Made by a program: the position numbers and the translations under genes. The notes beneath the pieces are model-generated. The model did not search any database. It had not been told where the DNA came from and worked only from the letters and a program-made list of their open reading frames with translations. Positions 15,362-24,764 of a DNA stretch of 64,000 bases are shown here, one piece after another; positions within the stretch are counted from its first letter, which is position 1; the number at the start of each line of letters is the position of its first letter. The DNA is from SBAX01 sp964646605 (GTDB lineage: Bacteria; Planctomycetota; Phycisphaerae; UBA1845): positions 62,001 to 126,000 of the forward strand of contig CAZYEX010000099.1 of the NCBI GenBank assembly GCA_964646605.1, read 5' to 3'.

Positions 15362-16546
15362 TCACGCGTCGGCGCGTGTGCCCGCAGTCTCACGACCGAC
15401 AACTCGTTCCCGAAAACTGTCCGCTGGGTTTACGACCATCGACTTACCCGAAAAATCCATGACGCAGCCTGCGATGTAGTCCACATCCTCGTCCGACATC
15501 ATCGGATGACAAGGTAGGGACAGAATCCTCGCACAGATGTCCTCGGTCACCGGTAGAGACCCCACGGCATAACCCAAATATCCAAAACAGGGTTGTAGGT
15601 GTAACGGCACGGGGTAGTAGATCCCGGTTCCTATCTGGCGGCTCTTGAGGAACTCGGCCAGTTCATCACGACCGTGGCAGAGCACCGAGTACTGGTGGTA
15701 GACCGGTTCCTGATGCGACTCGACCAGCGGCGTCGTAACCGATGTCGTGGAAAGCAATCGAGAATAGCGCGCGGCGACGGCGCAGCGGCGGCGATTGAAT
15801 TCGTCGAGATAACGGAGTTTGGCGTTCAAGACCGCGGCCTTGAGGGTATCGAGGCGAAAGTTCCCGCCGATGCGCTCATGGTGGTAACGCCGCGACTCGC
15901 CGTGGCGGCGAAGACTATGGCAAACCTCCGCCAGTTGCGCATCGTGGGTCAGGATCATCCCTCCCTCGCCGACGCCGCCTAGGTTCTTGGTCGGGTAGAA
16001 CGAAAGACATGCCAGATCGCCGAGGGCACACGCCTCCTGTCCCTTGTAGCGCGCCCCGATGGCCTGCGCCGCGTCGGCGATCACTTTCAGTCCGTAGCGA
16101 CCGGCGATCGCAGCGATCGCGTCCATTTCCGCACATTGCCCGAAAAGGTGGACGACGATGACAGCCTTGGTCCGCGGCGATATGCATTGTTCGAACTTGA
16201 TCGGATCGAGGTTGAAGGTTCGCGGGTCGATTTCCGCGAAGACCGGCTTTGCCCCCAAGCGTGCCACCGTCCCAGCCGTTGCAAAGAAGGTGAAGGAAGG
16301 CAGGATGACTTCGTCGCCAGGCCCGATTCCCAAGGCCATCAACGCACAAAGCAGGGCGTCGGTTCCGCTGCTGACCGCGACGGCGTGGGCAACGTGCAGG
16401 CGCTTCGCTAGGGCCTCCTCCAGCTCGGTCACTGCGGGCCCAAGGACGAACTGCTGACTTTCGAGTACGGCGTTGACGGCGGCGCGGACCTCGTCGCCGT
16501 ACAGGGCAAACTCGCCGCGCAGATCGAGCATGGAGACGCTACGCAT
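15362..16546 (-). CDS. DegT/DnrJ/EryC1 PLP-dependent sugar aminotransferase
   Basis: A 394-residue aminotransferase of the DegT family, which transfers an amino group to keto-sugars linked to nucleotides. Seen: SSGTDALLCALMALGIGPGDEVI for cofactor phosphate binding, ADAAQAIGA, and SFYPTKNLGGVGEGG, whose Lys holds PLP. It lies between the Wzc-like kinase and UXS genes, so it most likely makes an amino sugar for the exopolysaccharide. The last 30 or so residues extend past the usual family end. The exact nucleotide sugar cannot be told. Confidence 0.9.
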   Translation of the reverse strand: MRSVSMLDLRGEFALYGDEVRAAVNAVLESQQFVLGPAVTELEEALAKRLHVAHAVAVSSGTDALLCALMALGIGPGDEVILPSFTFFATAGTVARLGAKPVFAEIDPRTFNLDPIKFEQCISPRTKAVIVVHLFGQCAEMDAIAAIAGRYGLKVIADAAQAIGARYKGQEACALGDLACLSFYPTKNLGGVGEGGMILTHDAQLAEVCHSLRRHGESRRYHHERIGGNFRLDTLKAAVLNAKLRYLDEFNRRRCAVAARYSRLLSTTSVTTPLVESHQEPVYHQYSVLCHGRDELAEFLKSRQIGTGIYYPVPLHLQPCFGYLGYAVGSLPVTEDICARILSLPCHPMMSDEDVDYIAGCVMDFSGKSMVVNPADSFRERVVGRETAGTRADA

Positions 16547-16638
16547 AGGCCCTTCCTGATCTTACCGTCCGCCTCGTCCGTCCAGGCGTGAGGATTATAG
16601 GGAACGGATGGTGACGCCACAACGCGGACGGTCGATAC

Positions 16639-18852
16639 CTACGAACCTCGTGGGGCGGGCGGGCCGCCGGGAACTCCGGGCTCGTCGGGCTGGTATTCGT
16701 AATAGGCCCGAAGCTGTTCGCGGAAATATCCGCCGCGCGTGATCTGCGCCGCGTTGAGCACCACGCCGAAGACGTGCGCATTGACGTCCAACAACGCTCT
16801 CAAGGCCCGCCGGGCCACGCCGCGGGAGTTGGTGTTGGCCCGAACCACCAGGATCACGCCGTCCACCGCCGTCGCCAGGGCCACTCCGTCGCTGGCCAGC
16901 AACACCGGCGGCGTGTCGATGATCACCTGGTCGTAACGACGGACCGCTTCCTCCAAGAATGCACGGCACTGCGCACTGCCCAGAAGTTCCGCGGGATTGG
17001 GCGACGTCGGTCCGCTTCCCATCACGTCGAGAGACGGATGGTCCGTCTTCACCACATACGCATCGAGTGACCCATCGCCGACCAACAGGTTGCTAAGCCC
17101 CTTGGGCATGGAGAACCCGAACACGCGATGCAGCGCCGGACGGCGGAGATTGGCATCCACCAACAGGACCCGCCGACCGGCTTGGGCGATCGCCAGGGCG
17201 AGATTGCAGGCCACCGCCGTCTTGCCGTCCTGGGCCCGCGGACTGGTAATCACGACCGCCCGCTGCCGTTCCGCCGGAGCGCTGAACTGCAAACTCGTTC
17301 GCACTCCTCGGAACGCCTCCGCCACGATGGAGCGAGGGTGATCGCGGACGGCTGTCTCCACCTGCGCGATCGCCACTTCTTCGTCGTCCGTGTCCGGAAT
17401 CGCCCCCAGCAAGGCCACGTCCAGGTGCCGCACGATGTCCTGCGACGTTCGCACCGACTGATCCATCACCTCCAACCCCAGGGCCACCCCCGCCGACAGC
17501 ACCAAGGCAAAAAATAGCCCCAGTGGAAGAAGCACAAAGCTCGGCGAGCTTCGTTTCAGCGGGTCGATCGCGGGCTGGGCGACGTTGACGTTGATGGCCA
17601 TTCGCTGACTTTTGATGCGCGACAGTCCCTTGATGTAGTTGGTGAGCTGCAATTGGTACTCGTTCTCGTGCAAGATTTGCTCTTCCAGCTCCATGTAGTC
17701 GAAGAGCAACCGATCCTGATCCTGCAGCTCGGCCTCATCGCGGGCCAGCTTCTCCTGGGCGACGAACAGAGCGTGCCGCGTGTTGTCATAGGCGGTGTTG
17801 GCGGCTTCGCGGATGTCGGCCCGCCGCTCTTGCAGTTTTTCCAATCGCAACTGGCTCAGTCGCTCCGTCGCGGCGGTGATCGAGGCGTACAGCTGACGCG
17901 CTACGTTGTGCTCCGCTCCGAAGACCTTCTCATCCGCCGCTCGCTGCTGCTCCAGAATGAAAACCATGCGGGCGAGTTCCGCCACTTGCGGGTCCTGTTC
18001 GACGATGGCGCGGTCCTCGGCTGTGACGGCCACGCCTTGCGGATCGTTGTACATCGCCCGGTACTGTTCCAGTTGCGACAGCTCCAAACGCAACTGCGCG
18101 ACCTGCTCACCAGAAAGACGCACTTGCTGGGCGGTGATGTTCTCGCCCGGGCTCTGCCGGGCGCCGGCGGGCAATCGTTGGGCGATGCCCTTGAGTCGGT
18201 CGCGCTTGGCGGTGATCTCCTTTTCCAACTCCTCCTGTTCCTTCTTGGCCGCGTCGAGAGCGTCGGCGGTGAACTCCTCCGCGGTGCGTTTTTTGACCGT
18301 GTGGTACCATTGGTTGACCACTTCGTTCACGATGACCGCGGGGTCTTTGGGATTCTGACACTCGATGGATACTTGCAGGAAGTTGGTCCCCCGCACCGGC
18401 GACGCCGACAGATCCGATTCCAGCTCGATCAGCGGTTCGAGCTTTCTGTTTTTCACCGACTGGAACCAGCCGGTCTCCCGTACCGCGTTGATCTTCAGGG
18501 CCTCGCTCAGAATACTTGGACTTTTCAGCAACAGCGCCTGGGTCAGAACGAACCGCTCGTGCTCATCCTGCCGCAACCGTTGCTGCTCAATGGTCATCTC
18601 TTTTTCCGGGATATTGGACACGCACTCGACCAGACACTCGCCGCGATATCCCGGAAAAACGAACCACCACACCCCGAACCCCCCGACCGCAAAAACGGAC
18701 AGCAGCGAGAACAAAAGGACGATCAGCAGCGTCCGCCGCCGCAACATGCCCAGCACGTCGGCGACGCCGGGCGGACCGCCGCCCTCGCCGCCGCCGCGGG
18801 CCTGCATCGGCAACGCAATCCGCTCCTGAACCGTTGTCGCCAGCGTGGTCAT
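16639..18852 (-). CDS. Wzc-like polysaccharide co-polymerase and BY-kinase
   Basis: A 737-residue protein with the Wzc/CapAB layout. It has an N-terminal membrane helix at about 42-64, a long periplasmic coiled-coil region (roughly 180-400, rich in Glu/Lys/Gln heptads), a second helix near 435-460, then a cytosolic tyrosine kinase domain. In the kinase, Walker A is SPRAQDGKTAVACNLA, Walker A' is RRVLLVDANLRRP, and Walker B is YDQVIIDTPPVL. The tail (YFREQLRAYYEYQP) has several Tyr that could be autophosphorylated. It should control chain length and export of the polysaccharide with the Wza-like protein two genes upstream. The exosortase gene ends four bases before it. Confidence 0.93.
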   Translation of the reverse strand: MTTLATTVQERIALPMQARGGGEGGGPPGVADVLGMLRRRTLLIVLLFSLLSVFAVGGFGVWWFVFPGYRGECLVECVSNIPEKEMTIEQQRLRQDEHERFVLTQALLLKSPSILSEALKINAVRETGWFQSVKNRKLEPLIELESDLSASPVRGTNFLQVSIECQNPKDPAVIVNEVVNQWYHTVKKRTAEEFTADALDAAKKEQEELEKEITAKRDRLKGIAQRLPAGARQSPGENITAQQVRLSGEQVAQLRLELSQLEQYRAMYNDPQGVAVTAEDRAIVEQDPQVAELARMVFILEQQRAADEKVFGAEHNVARQLYASITAATERLSQLRLEKLQERRADIREAANTAYDNTRHALFVAQEKLARDEAELQDQDRLLFDYMELEEQILHENEYQLQLTNYIKGLSRIKSQRMAINVNVAQPAIDPLKRSSPSFVLLPLGLFFALVLSAGVALGLEVMDQSVRTSQDIVRHLDVALLGAIPDTDDEEVAIAQVETAVRDHPRSIVAEAFRGVRTSLQFSAPAERQRAVVITSPRAQDGKTAVACNLALAIAQAGRRVLLVDANLRRPALHRVFGFSMPKGLSNLLVGDGSLDAYVVKTDHPSLDVMGSGPTSPNPAELLGSAQCRAFLEEAVRRYDQVIIDTPPVLLASDGVALATAVDGVILVVRANTNSRGVARRALRALLDVNAHVFGVVLNAAQITRGGYFREQLRAYYEYQPDEPGVPGGPPAPRGS

Positions 18853-18856
18853 GGAC

Positions 18857-20257
18857 TCACGATCCGCTCAGCGCCCCTGGGGCGTCGACGCTTTCCGTCG
18901 TTTCGATGAACAAATGGCTCATCACATACCCGATGGCCGAGTAGCAACCGAAGGCGACCGCCAGCATCGCAATCCCCAGCAGTTGGTGCGGCGTTCCTTC
19001 CGCGTATTCGCGGTGCCCGGTAATGGTCAGCAAACCCGTGATGGTGACGCGAATCGCGTTGCATAGCACGGCAATCGGCACGCAACTGAGCACGAGCACG
19101 GCGCGTTGCCAAAGCGGGCGATCGCCGAGATACGCCATGGCCACTCCGAGGGTCGCGAAGGCCATCATCAGACGCATCCCGCTGCACGCCTCCTCCACGT
19201 TAAGCTGCCCCGGAGGAAAGCCCGGACGGATGTAGTCGATCACCACCGCCTGCGCCTCGGTGTGCAGACCGGAGACGAAAAGGGGCATCACCGACGCCGC
19301 CACCGTCGAGGCCAACTCCCGTAGCGGGCGAGTCAGCTCCACGTACACCGACTGCGGTAGCGGAATCGCCAACGCCAAGAATGCAATCGGGAACCACACG
19401 ATGCGAATCAACGCCGTTCCGCCCATGAGCAGCGTCACGCCGAAGATGCTCCCGATCAACGAAAGCGACTGCGGATACGCCATCCGCGCCCACCACGCGC
19501 TCCACACGTACAGCCCCAACGAGGCGACCAGCAAGCCCGCCCCGATGTAGCTCGGATGAGGAACGCAACGCAGAAGCTCCTCCCAGCGAGTCCCCAAAAA
19601 GTATAGGCTGAACAGTGGGATCAACCAGCCGTGAGACCAATTCCCGTCGGTGATCCATCGGGCGACCAGGTAATGCCGGATGGGCCCCCAGTAGGCGAGG
19701 ACCAGCAGCGCGATTACCGTTCCCGCGCGAAACCAGGCTCCCAGCCCCAACCCACATCGGCGGCTTTGGGGAGGGTCGGTTCGTGCGCCCAGAAGCCGGA
19801 CCGTAACGCCGTAGCTTCCCAGGAGGAACTTCGTCCAGACGGCGCACCCTGTCAGGATGAGGATCCCAATCACCGGAATGAGACTCGTGGTTACGCAGGC
19901 AATAGTCAGGAACGATGCGCGCCCCGATTCGCGCATGAGCCTGGAAAGCACGATCGCACCGCGGATCGTAATAGCGATCCCGGCCGTTAACGTGAGTAGG
20001 AACATCCAAAAGGTGAAGGTCGACCACTGTGACGTCACACCGACCCAGGCGTTCTCGAACGTGTAGAAGCTCACGATGTTTGTATAGGCGGTCAAGAAGA
20101 GCAAGAAGCCTCGGATGACAATGACCCAAAGCAATGCCCGCTGATGACGGGCGACGGCACCGAGGGAGGCCCTCAGCACGGCGTTCACCTCGCGCGCGCA
20201 ATGCGGGCATTGCGCCGAGTTGTCCGCGATTTCGCGCTTGCACCAAGGGCAATTCAT
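18857..20257 (-). CDS. Exosortase with N-terminal zinc ribbon and extra membrane domain
   Basis: A 466-residue membrane protein. The C-terminal part (from about residue 170) is an exosortase, the cysteine transpeptidase-like enzyme that processes PEP-CTERM tails. The catalytic triad is visible as Cys358 in VEEACSGMR, Arg403 in CNAIRVT and His424 in GTPHQLLG. The first 20 residues form a zinc ribbon (CPWCKREIADNSAQCPHC), followed by about three extra membrane helices before the usual exosortase helices. Typical exosortases are about 260-300 residues and lack this part. Starts at 20257 and 20269 are both possible; GGAGG touches the latter directly, so 20257 is preferred. Confidence 0.88.
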   Translation of the reverse strand: MNCPWCKREIADNSAQCPHCAREVNAVLRASLGAVARHQRALLWVIVIRGFLLFLTAYTNIVSFYTFENAWVGVTSQWSTFTFWMFLLTLTAGIAITIRGAIVLSRLMRESGRASFLTIACVTTSLIPVIGILILTGCAVWTKFLLGSYGVTVRLLGARTDPPQSRRCGLGLGAWFRAGTVIALLVLAYWGPIRHYLVARWITDGNWSHGWLIPLFSLYFLGTRWEELLRCVPHPSYIGAGLLVASLGLYVWSAWWARMAYPQSLSLIGSIFGVTLLMGGTALIRIVWFPIAFLALAIPLPQSVYVELTRPLRELASTVAASVMPLFVSGLHTEAQAVVIDYIRPGFPPGQLNVEEACSGMRLMMAFATLGVAMAYLGDRPLWQRAVLVLSCVPIAVLCNAIRVTITGLLTITGHREYAEGTPHQLLGIAMLAVAFGCYSAIGYVMSHLFIETTESVDAPGALSGS

Positions 20258-20316
20258 CGCCGCGGCCATCCTCCGACGTCCCCGCTGCCTATTGTGCGTC
20301 GTTTGTTGTACATGGA

Positions 20317-21885
20317 TCACGGGAAAAGCTGCGGGAACCTCCGCACCTCGTTCTCCGGGTTCTGCCGCACGGAGAACGAGTCGATGTCCGCGAAATTCCG
20401 TGCGTAGGTAAAGCTGTACCCCACGTTGCTGACCGGGTTGGGCAGCGTGAAACCGCGAATCCGCTCGAGGAACGGGGCGAAGGGATGCGTCCCCACGTTG
20501 ATGATGTCCCCGCGCTTGATGGTGAAATCCGCGTCCAGCCCCGCGAAAATGCGATCCAAATTCACTTGGATCATCTGCTCGCGTTGTCCCAACCGTCGGT
20601 AGATCGTACACCGATCCGGCCAGGCGAGATTGGACAACCCGCCCGCCGCCGCGATCGCCGCCTTCAGCGTCACCTGCTCGCTGTTGAAGGCAAACGGCCC
20701 GACGCGGTTTACTTGACCCATCACATAGTAGATGCCCACCTCGCCGCTGACGACCCGGATGACATCACCCGCCCGCACCACGACGTTCACCCCCGGATCG
20801 CCGGAACGCAACGACTCCGCCGAGATGCGCAGAATGCGAAACGATACGTCACCCGCGACCCGCGACCAATTCACCGCCGGCGAAGCCGAATCCATGGGCG
20901 GAATCTCCGGCGAGTCCGTCGGGGTCTCCCGCCGCGGACCGCTGTACGACGGATTGGGCACGAATTCGCCGTGGACGTAGATGTAGGGTTGAGTCGGATC
21001 CGGCTCGAGGGCCTCGGGAATGTCCTGCTTTTTGGCTTCCTTTGCCGGCGGCGGAACTTCCGCAGGGCGCTCCGCATCTTCGACGACCCTGAGCAATTCC
21101 TCACGCTCGCTGCGCGAACCCTGCTCGTGGCGTGTCGGTGGCGTGGCCTGCGCGTCGTCGTTGCCCTCCGGTTCCTTCGCGGAGGTTCCCTTCGCCCCGG
21201 TGTCCCCGACCTCGGGAAATTCCTCGTCGGTTCGGAAAAGGTAAACCTCCGTTACGAACTCGTTCAAACCGCCGACTTGGTTGATGGCCTCGAGCAATCG
21301 CAAGTCCGGGCGGCGAATGGGGAACGTGCCCGCGCGCAACGGGGCGTTGCTCGACGCACTCACCCCGACGCCGAAGATCGAATAGGTCGACTTTTGTTGG
21401 AACAGCGGGTTGACCGTCACTTCCGGGTCGAGCAGGACGTTGCGATCGCGAAGCGCCCGAACCAACTCCTCCTCGAACGCCTCGACCGTCAACCCGTCCG
21501 CTCGGACCCGTCCGACGACGGGCAGATTGACGTACCCGGCGGTCGTAACCTGGACCTGGGCCTGGAACGCGGTCTGCCGCTGGCGTAGCTCGTTGATCTC
21601 CACCGCAAGGGTGTCCCCAGCCGTGATGGGGTATTCGTATATCCGCACTTCCAGGTCCTCGCGGCTAGGCGGAATCGCCCCCGGGATCGAAGACGGCGAA
21701 TCCTCGAGCGTCAGCGACGCCCGGATTTCATTCGTCGCCGTTCGACGAAACGCCCCGACCGTCGTCGGGTCGAGCCAACTGTTGAGGATCGAATTGCACC
21801 CCAGAAGCCAGGGAAGCAGAAGCGATGCGAGGATCGTCCGCAGCCTAGGCGGAAACGAGGGCGTACGCGGGGTTGCCTTCACCAT
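20317..21885 (-). CDS. Wza-like polysaccharide export lipoprotein
   Basis: A 522-residue outer-membrane polysaccharide export protein. The start at 21885 gives a lipoprotein signal, with lipobox LLGC (ASLLLPWLLGC). The Poly_export domain follows: YPITAGDTLAVEI, then TTAGYVNLPVVGRVRADGLT. An SLBB-type segment (GQVNRVGPFAFNSEQVTLKA) and a RRGDIINVG-like end close the protein. A Pro/Glu-rich insert at about residues 230-340 is unusual and probably disordered. It heads the minus-strand operon and should form the export channel working with the Wzc-like kinase. Confidence 0.9.
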   Translation of the reverse strand: MVKATPRTPSFPPRLRTILASLLLPWLLGCNSILNSWLDPTTVGAFRRTATNEIRASLTLEDSPSSIPGAIPPSREDLEVRIYEYPITAGDTLAVEINELRQRQTAFQAQVQVTTAGYVNLPVVGRVRADGLTVEAFEEELVRALRDRNVLLDPEVTVNPLFQQKSTYSIFGVGVSASSNAPLRAGTFPIRRPDLRLLEAINQVGGLNEFVTEVYLFRTDEEFPEVGDTGAKGTSAKEPEGNDDAQATPPTRHEQGSRSEREELLRVVEDAERPAEVPPPAKEAKKQDIPEALEPDPTQPYIYVHGEFVPNPSYSGPRRETPTDSPEIPPMDSASPAVNWSRVAGDVSFRILRISAESLRSGDPGVNVVVRAGDVIRVVSGEVGIYYVMGQVNRVGPFAFNSEQVTLKAAIAAAGGLSNLAWPDRCTIYRRLGQREQMIQVNLDRIFAGLDADFTIKRGDIINVGTHPFAPFLERIRGFTLPNPVSNVGYSFTYARNFADIDSFSVRQNPENEVRRFPQLFP

Positions 21886-22238
21886 GACTATCCCGCCCAA
21901 ACCGCCAGGAAACCGCGCCGCGACCCTCGAACATTCCGTAAGACCCGTCCGCACAAGGACTTTCGACAACCCTGTAATGGTTATCGGTTCCACAACCGGG
22001 TGCGGTTTAAGGCCCCTCCCAACCCCACCCCGCGTGCCTCCCCAAGGGGTTACGTCTCGGCCAGCCTCTTTGTGCGGTTCCGTCCCTCCCCGCGACAACC
22101 GCACTACCAGCCCTGCTAACCCGCCCCGCCAGGTGCCACTCGCAGCTTACCCGCTGGGTGCTGCCTATAGGTAGCGAGAGGTCGACAGGCGCTCCCCGTG
22201 AGCGCCGAATCTCTTCGACTTTTCGAGGGGCGTTCGAG
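21886..22238. other. Intergenic leader upstream of the polysaccharide operon, no gene
   Basis: About 350 bases between the Hpt gene's 3' end and the wza-like start. I see no convincing ORF, no riboswitch consensus and no clear sigma-70 boxes. A perfect 7-base stem with a 5-base loop (GGCGCTC, CCCGT, GAGCGCC) lies at 22188-22206, just past the Hpt stop codon, without a T-run. It may end or protect the Hpt transcript. The operon promoter is expected in this interval. Confidence 0.5.
22188..22206. repeat. Short GC-rich hairpin downstream of the Hpt gene
   Basis: Seven-base perfect inverted repeat GGCGCTC/GAGCGCC around the loop CCCGT. A GTAGCG hexamer precedes it by about a dozen bases, so it may be a divergent relative of the GTAGCG-headed hairpins at 37918, 42995, 52094 and 58155. 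There is no U-tract on either strand, so a classical terminator is not supported. Confidence 0.45.
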
Positions 22239-22577
22239 CTACGTCGTGGGATCGACGACCACTCGCTTGCAGATGGCTTTCAGTTCCTCGACGGAGGCGA
22301 TGCACTCGTCGAGGGTTCGGTCTTTGGCGTGGCGCTCGAGTTGGGCCGCCCGTTCGGTGAGGATGGGGTATCCGTAGCCGCCGCCCGAGCCCTTGAGTTG
22401 GTGGGCGGCGACGCGGAGGGCGTCGAAGTCCGCGGCGCGGACGGCGTCGTCCATCCGACGCAGGCGATCGTCGAGCCCGGCGACGAACTGGGTGACGATA
22501 TCCGCAAACGAGGCATCTTCGCGGACCAGTTCGGACCCGATCACGTCACCCGGTTTGGGATTCTGCTCCTCGTTCAT
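22239..22577 (-). CDS. Stand-alone Hpt (histidine phosphotransfer) domain protein
   Basis: A 112-residue protein made of one Hpt four-helix domain. The phosphorylatable His59 lies in AAHQLKGSGGGYGYP, the standard Hpt signature, and helices rich in Ala/Arg/Asp surround it. Such proteins relay phosphate between hybrid histidine kinases and response regulators. No kinase or regulator is in this window, so its partners are unknown. Being next to the polysaccharide operon and on the same strand suggests, but does not show, a link to its control. Confidence 0.88.
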   Translation of the reverse strand: MNEEQNPKPGDVIGSELVREDASFADIVTQFVAGLDDRLRRMDDAVRAADFDALRVAAHQLKGSGGGYGYPILTERAAQLERHAKDRTLDECIASVEELKAICKRVVVDPTT

Positions 22578-22768
22578 AGGCGGCTCGGCACGGCCTAGGG
22601 AAACTCACCGGGCCGGCGCTGCCCTCAATCATCGTCAGGGTCCGAAAGCAAGTTGCGTTCCACCAGCCCGTCGTTGGAAAGGCCTGCGAACGGCGGGCTA
22701 CACGTTCACCCTAGGTCCTAGAAAACGACACGACACGAGCCCGGCACGTCCAGGAGTCTGCGCGGGGG

Positions 22769-23758
22769 TCATCCGCCGATTTGGAACATGCCCCGGCGTT
22801 CGGTGGAAACGCCCTGGTCGAGGCGATGACCCGTGGGCTTGGCGGCGACGGCATGGAGAAGGAGCTTGGCCACGGCGGAGACCCCGCCGCCATTGCGTAG
22901 TGTCGTCTTCACGTCCAGTTCATCGTCGTTGAGCAGGCATAGGTGGAACTTGCCGTCCGCGGTCAGACGCATCCGATTGCACGACCCGCAATAGGGATCG
23001 CTGACCGGGGAGATGAATCCGATGACGCCTCGGGCGCGCCGGAAATGGAAGTTGCGGGCCTCGTCCGAGGGGTTGCCGCCGGGGATTTCCATGAGCGGCC
23101 CCAGGGCCTCTTCGATCCGGCGGCGAGTCTCCAGGTTGGGGACGAACTGGCTGAGCGACAACCGCGCGCACTCCCCGCCCCCTAGGGGCATGAGCTCAAT
23201 GAAGCGCACGTGCCAGTCGCGGTTCAGAGTGAGACGGGCGAGATCGACGACGTCCTCCTCGTTGTAATCGCGAACCACGACGGCGTTTAGTTTGATGGGT
23301 GCAAAACCGGCGGCGTGGGCGGCTTCGATTCCCGCCCAGATGGTTTCGAGACTGCCGAAACGCATGACCCGCTTGAGGCGCTGGGGGTGGAGCGAGTCGA
23401 TGTGGATGTTGATGCGGCGTAGACCCGCGGATTTCAGCGGTGCGGCCAGTTTGGGGAGAAGAACGGCGTTGGTGGTGATGCCCAGGTCGGTGATGCCCTC
23501 GACGCGGTGGATGCGTTCGACGATGTCCAGCAAATCGGCGCGGAGGGTGGGCTCGCCGCCGGTGAAACGGATTTTATGGAAACCCACGGACGCCGCGGCC
23601 TCGGCGACGGTTTGCAATTCCGCGGCGCTGAGCAGCTCCTCGGAGGGCGTGAACGACAAGCCCCGAAGCGGCATGCAGTAGACGCACCGCAAGTTGCAGT
23701 GGTCGATGAGCGACAACCGCAGATAGTTGATCTCGCGTCCGAAACGATCACGGGGCAT
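22769..23758 (-). CDS. moaA: GTP 3',8-cyclase MoaA (molybdenum cofactor synthesis)
   Basis: Radical SAM enzyme of 329 residues that turns GTP into 3',8-cyclo-7,8-dihydro-GTP, the first step of molybdopterin synthesis. Seen: the N-terminal cluster motif CNLRCVYC, FTGGEPTLR, the second cluster cysteines in YCGSCNRMRLTADG and CLLNDDELD, and the C-terminal Gly-Gly (MFQIGG) that enters the active site. The ATG at 23758 follows AGGGG by nine bases; an upstream frame extension is less likely. No other moa gene is in the window. Confidence 0.95.
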   Translation of the reverse strand: MPRDRFGREINYLRLSLIDHCNLRCVYCMPLRGLSFTPSEELLSAAELQTVAEAAASVGFHKIRFTGGEPTLRADLLDIVERIHRVEGITDLGITTNAVLLPKLAAPLKSAGLRRINIHIDSLHPQRLKRVMRFGSLETIWAGIEAAHAAGFAPIKLNAVVVRDYNEEDVVDLARLTLNRDWHVRFIELMPLGGGECARLSLSQFVPNLETRRRIEEALGPLMEIPGGNPSDEARNFHFRRARGVIGFISPVSDPYCGSCNRMRLTADGKFHLCLLNDDELDVKTTLRNGGGVSAVAKLLLHAVAAKPTGHRLDQGVSTERRGMFQIGG

Positions 23759-23912
23759 GGCGATTTCCCCTAGGCCGGGCGGCATCCACCCACCAGGGTC
23801 TATCTTATCATCGTACGGACGCTACGTCGAAGAAAGAGTTGCCTACGCCGTCGAGGAAGCTTGGCGGATCGACAAAGAATGGCCATAGAGGGCGCGGCTG
23901 CCGAGGGCGACG

Positions 23913-24686
23913 CTACAGTTGTGCGAACCACTGCGACAGGGTGTAGGCGATTCCGCCGGTGACGACGGCCATGACCATTCCGACGGTGAAAGACTCCATG
24001 ATTCTCCGGCCGGTGTAGCGGGCGGAGAGATAAGCGTAGACGGCCAGCAGAATCGTGCCTCCGGTGGGCATCCACCAATGGGCCGTGCCCGAGTGAGTCA
24101 ACGCCGCCGGTAAGGAAAGCGCCAAACCGGCGATCAACGCACCGAGGAAATTCCACAGGCCCACAAGCAGGGGATGATTTACGTGCGACAAGGAGAGCCC
24201 GAGTTCTTCCTCCATCATGACCTTCAGCAGGCGATCGTCATCGGCGGAGAGGGTGTCGACGATTTGGCCCAGGAGCGGTTCCTGGAAACCCTTGGCCGCA
24301 TAAAGGGCGCGGACCTCCTCGCGCTCGTGCTCGAAGTCGGTGCGGATTTCGTGGCGCTCGCGGTCCAGCTCGGCGGCGTAGTACTGCACCTGGGTGTACG
24401 TGGATCGGGCGGTGGAGATGCCCACGAGGACGGCCAACGCGACGGTGAGGGCAACGAGCATCCATCCGGTGAAGGGCGGGTCGCCGAACCCGTGCAGCCC
24501 CACCCAGGCCAGCCAGACGAAGATGAGCGCGTCGCGAGCGCTGACCAAAGCGCGGCGCCAATCGTCCACGGCCCCGAGGTGAGATTCGCCGGCGAGGACT
24601 TGTCGAGCGCGTTGCCGGGCCTCGGTTACGTGGTCCGCCGCGTCGCTCAGCGTTTTCAGGGTTTCGTCGAGGGGTTGGACGGTCAT
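23913..24686 (-). CDS. VIT1/CCC1-like membrane protein
   Basis: A 257-residue membrane protein with about five helices. Between helices two and three lies a charged segment, ELDRERHEIRTDFEHEREE and then LYAAKGFQEPLLGQIVD, ending EELGLS. This resembles the cytosolic metal-binding hairpin of the VIT1/CCC1 family of Fe/Mn transporters. The N-terminus (residues 1-60) is a soluble helical extension. Start at 24686 is chosen because MTVQPLDETL follows a short poor leader. Iron or manganese sequestration is a possible role, but the match is judged by eye. Confidence 0.6.
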   Translation of the reverse strand: MTVQPLDETLKTLSDAADHVTEARQRARQVLAGESHLGAVDDWRRALVSARDALIFVWLAWVGLHGFGDPPFTGWMLVALTVALAVLVGISTARSTYTQVQYYAAELDRERHEIRTDFEHEREEVRALYAAKGFQEPLLGQIVDTLSADDDRLLKVMMEEELGLSLSHVNHPLLVGLWNFLGALIAGLALSLPAALTHSGTAHWWMPTGGTILLAVYAYLSARYTGRRIMESFTVGMVMAVVTGGIAYTLSQWFAQL

Positions 24687-24764
24687 GGCGGGCCGATTAT
24701 CCGGGGCAAGAGGCAAACGGGCCATCGGAAGGCCGAACCTGTCCGTGCGGTAGGTCGCGCGCCA

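Noticed and set aside
21886..22238. A c-di-GMP or other riboswitch in the leader of the polysaccharide operon.
   Set aside because: I looked for a GEMM-type consensus on the minus strand and saw only partial matches; no defensible structure emerged.
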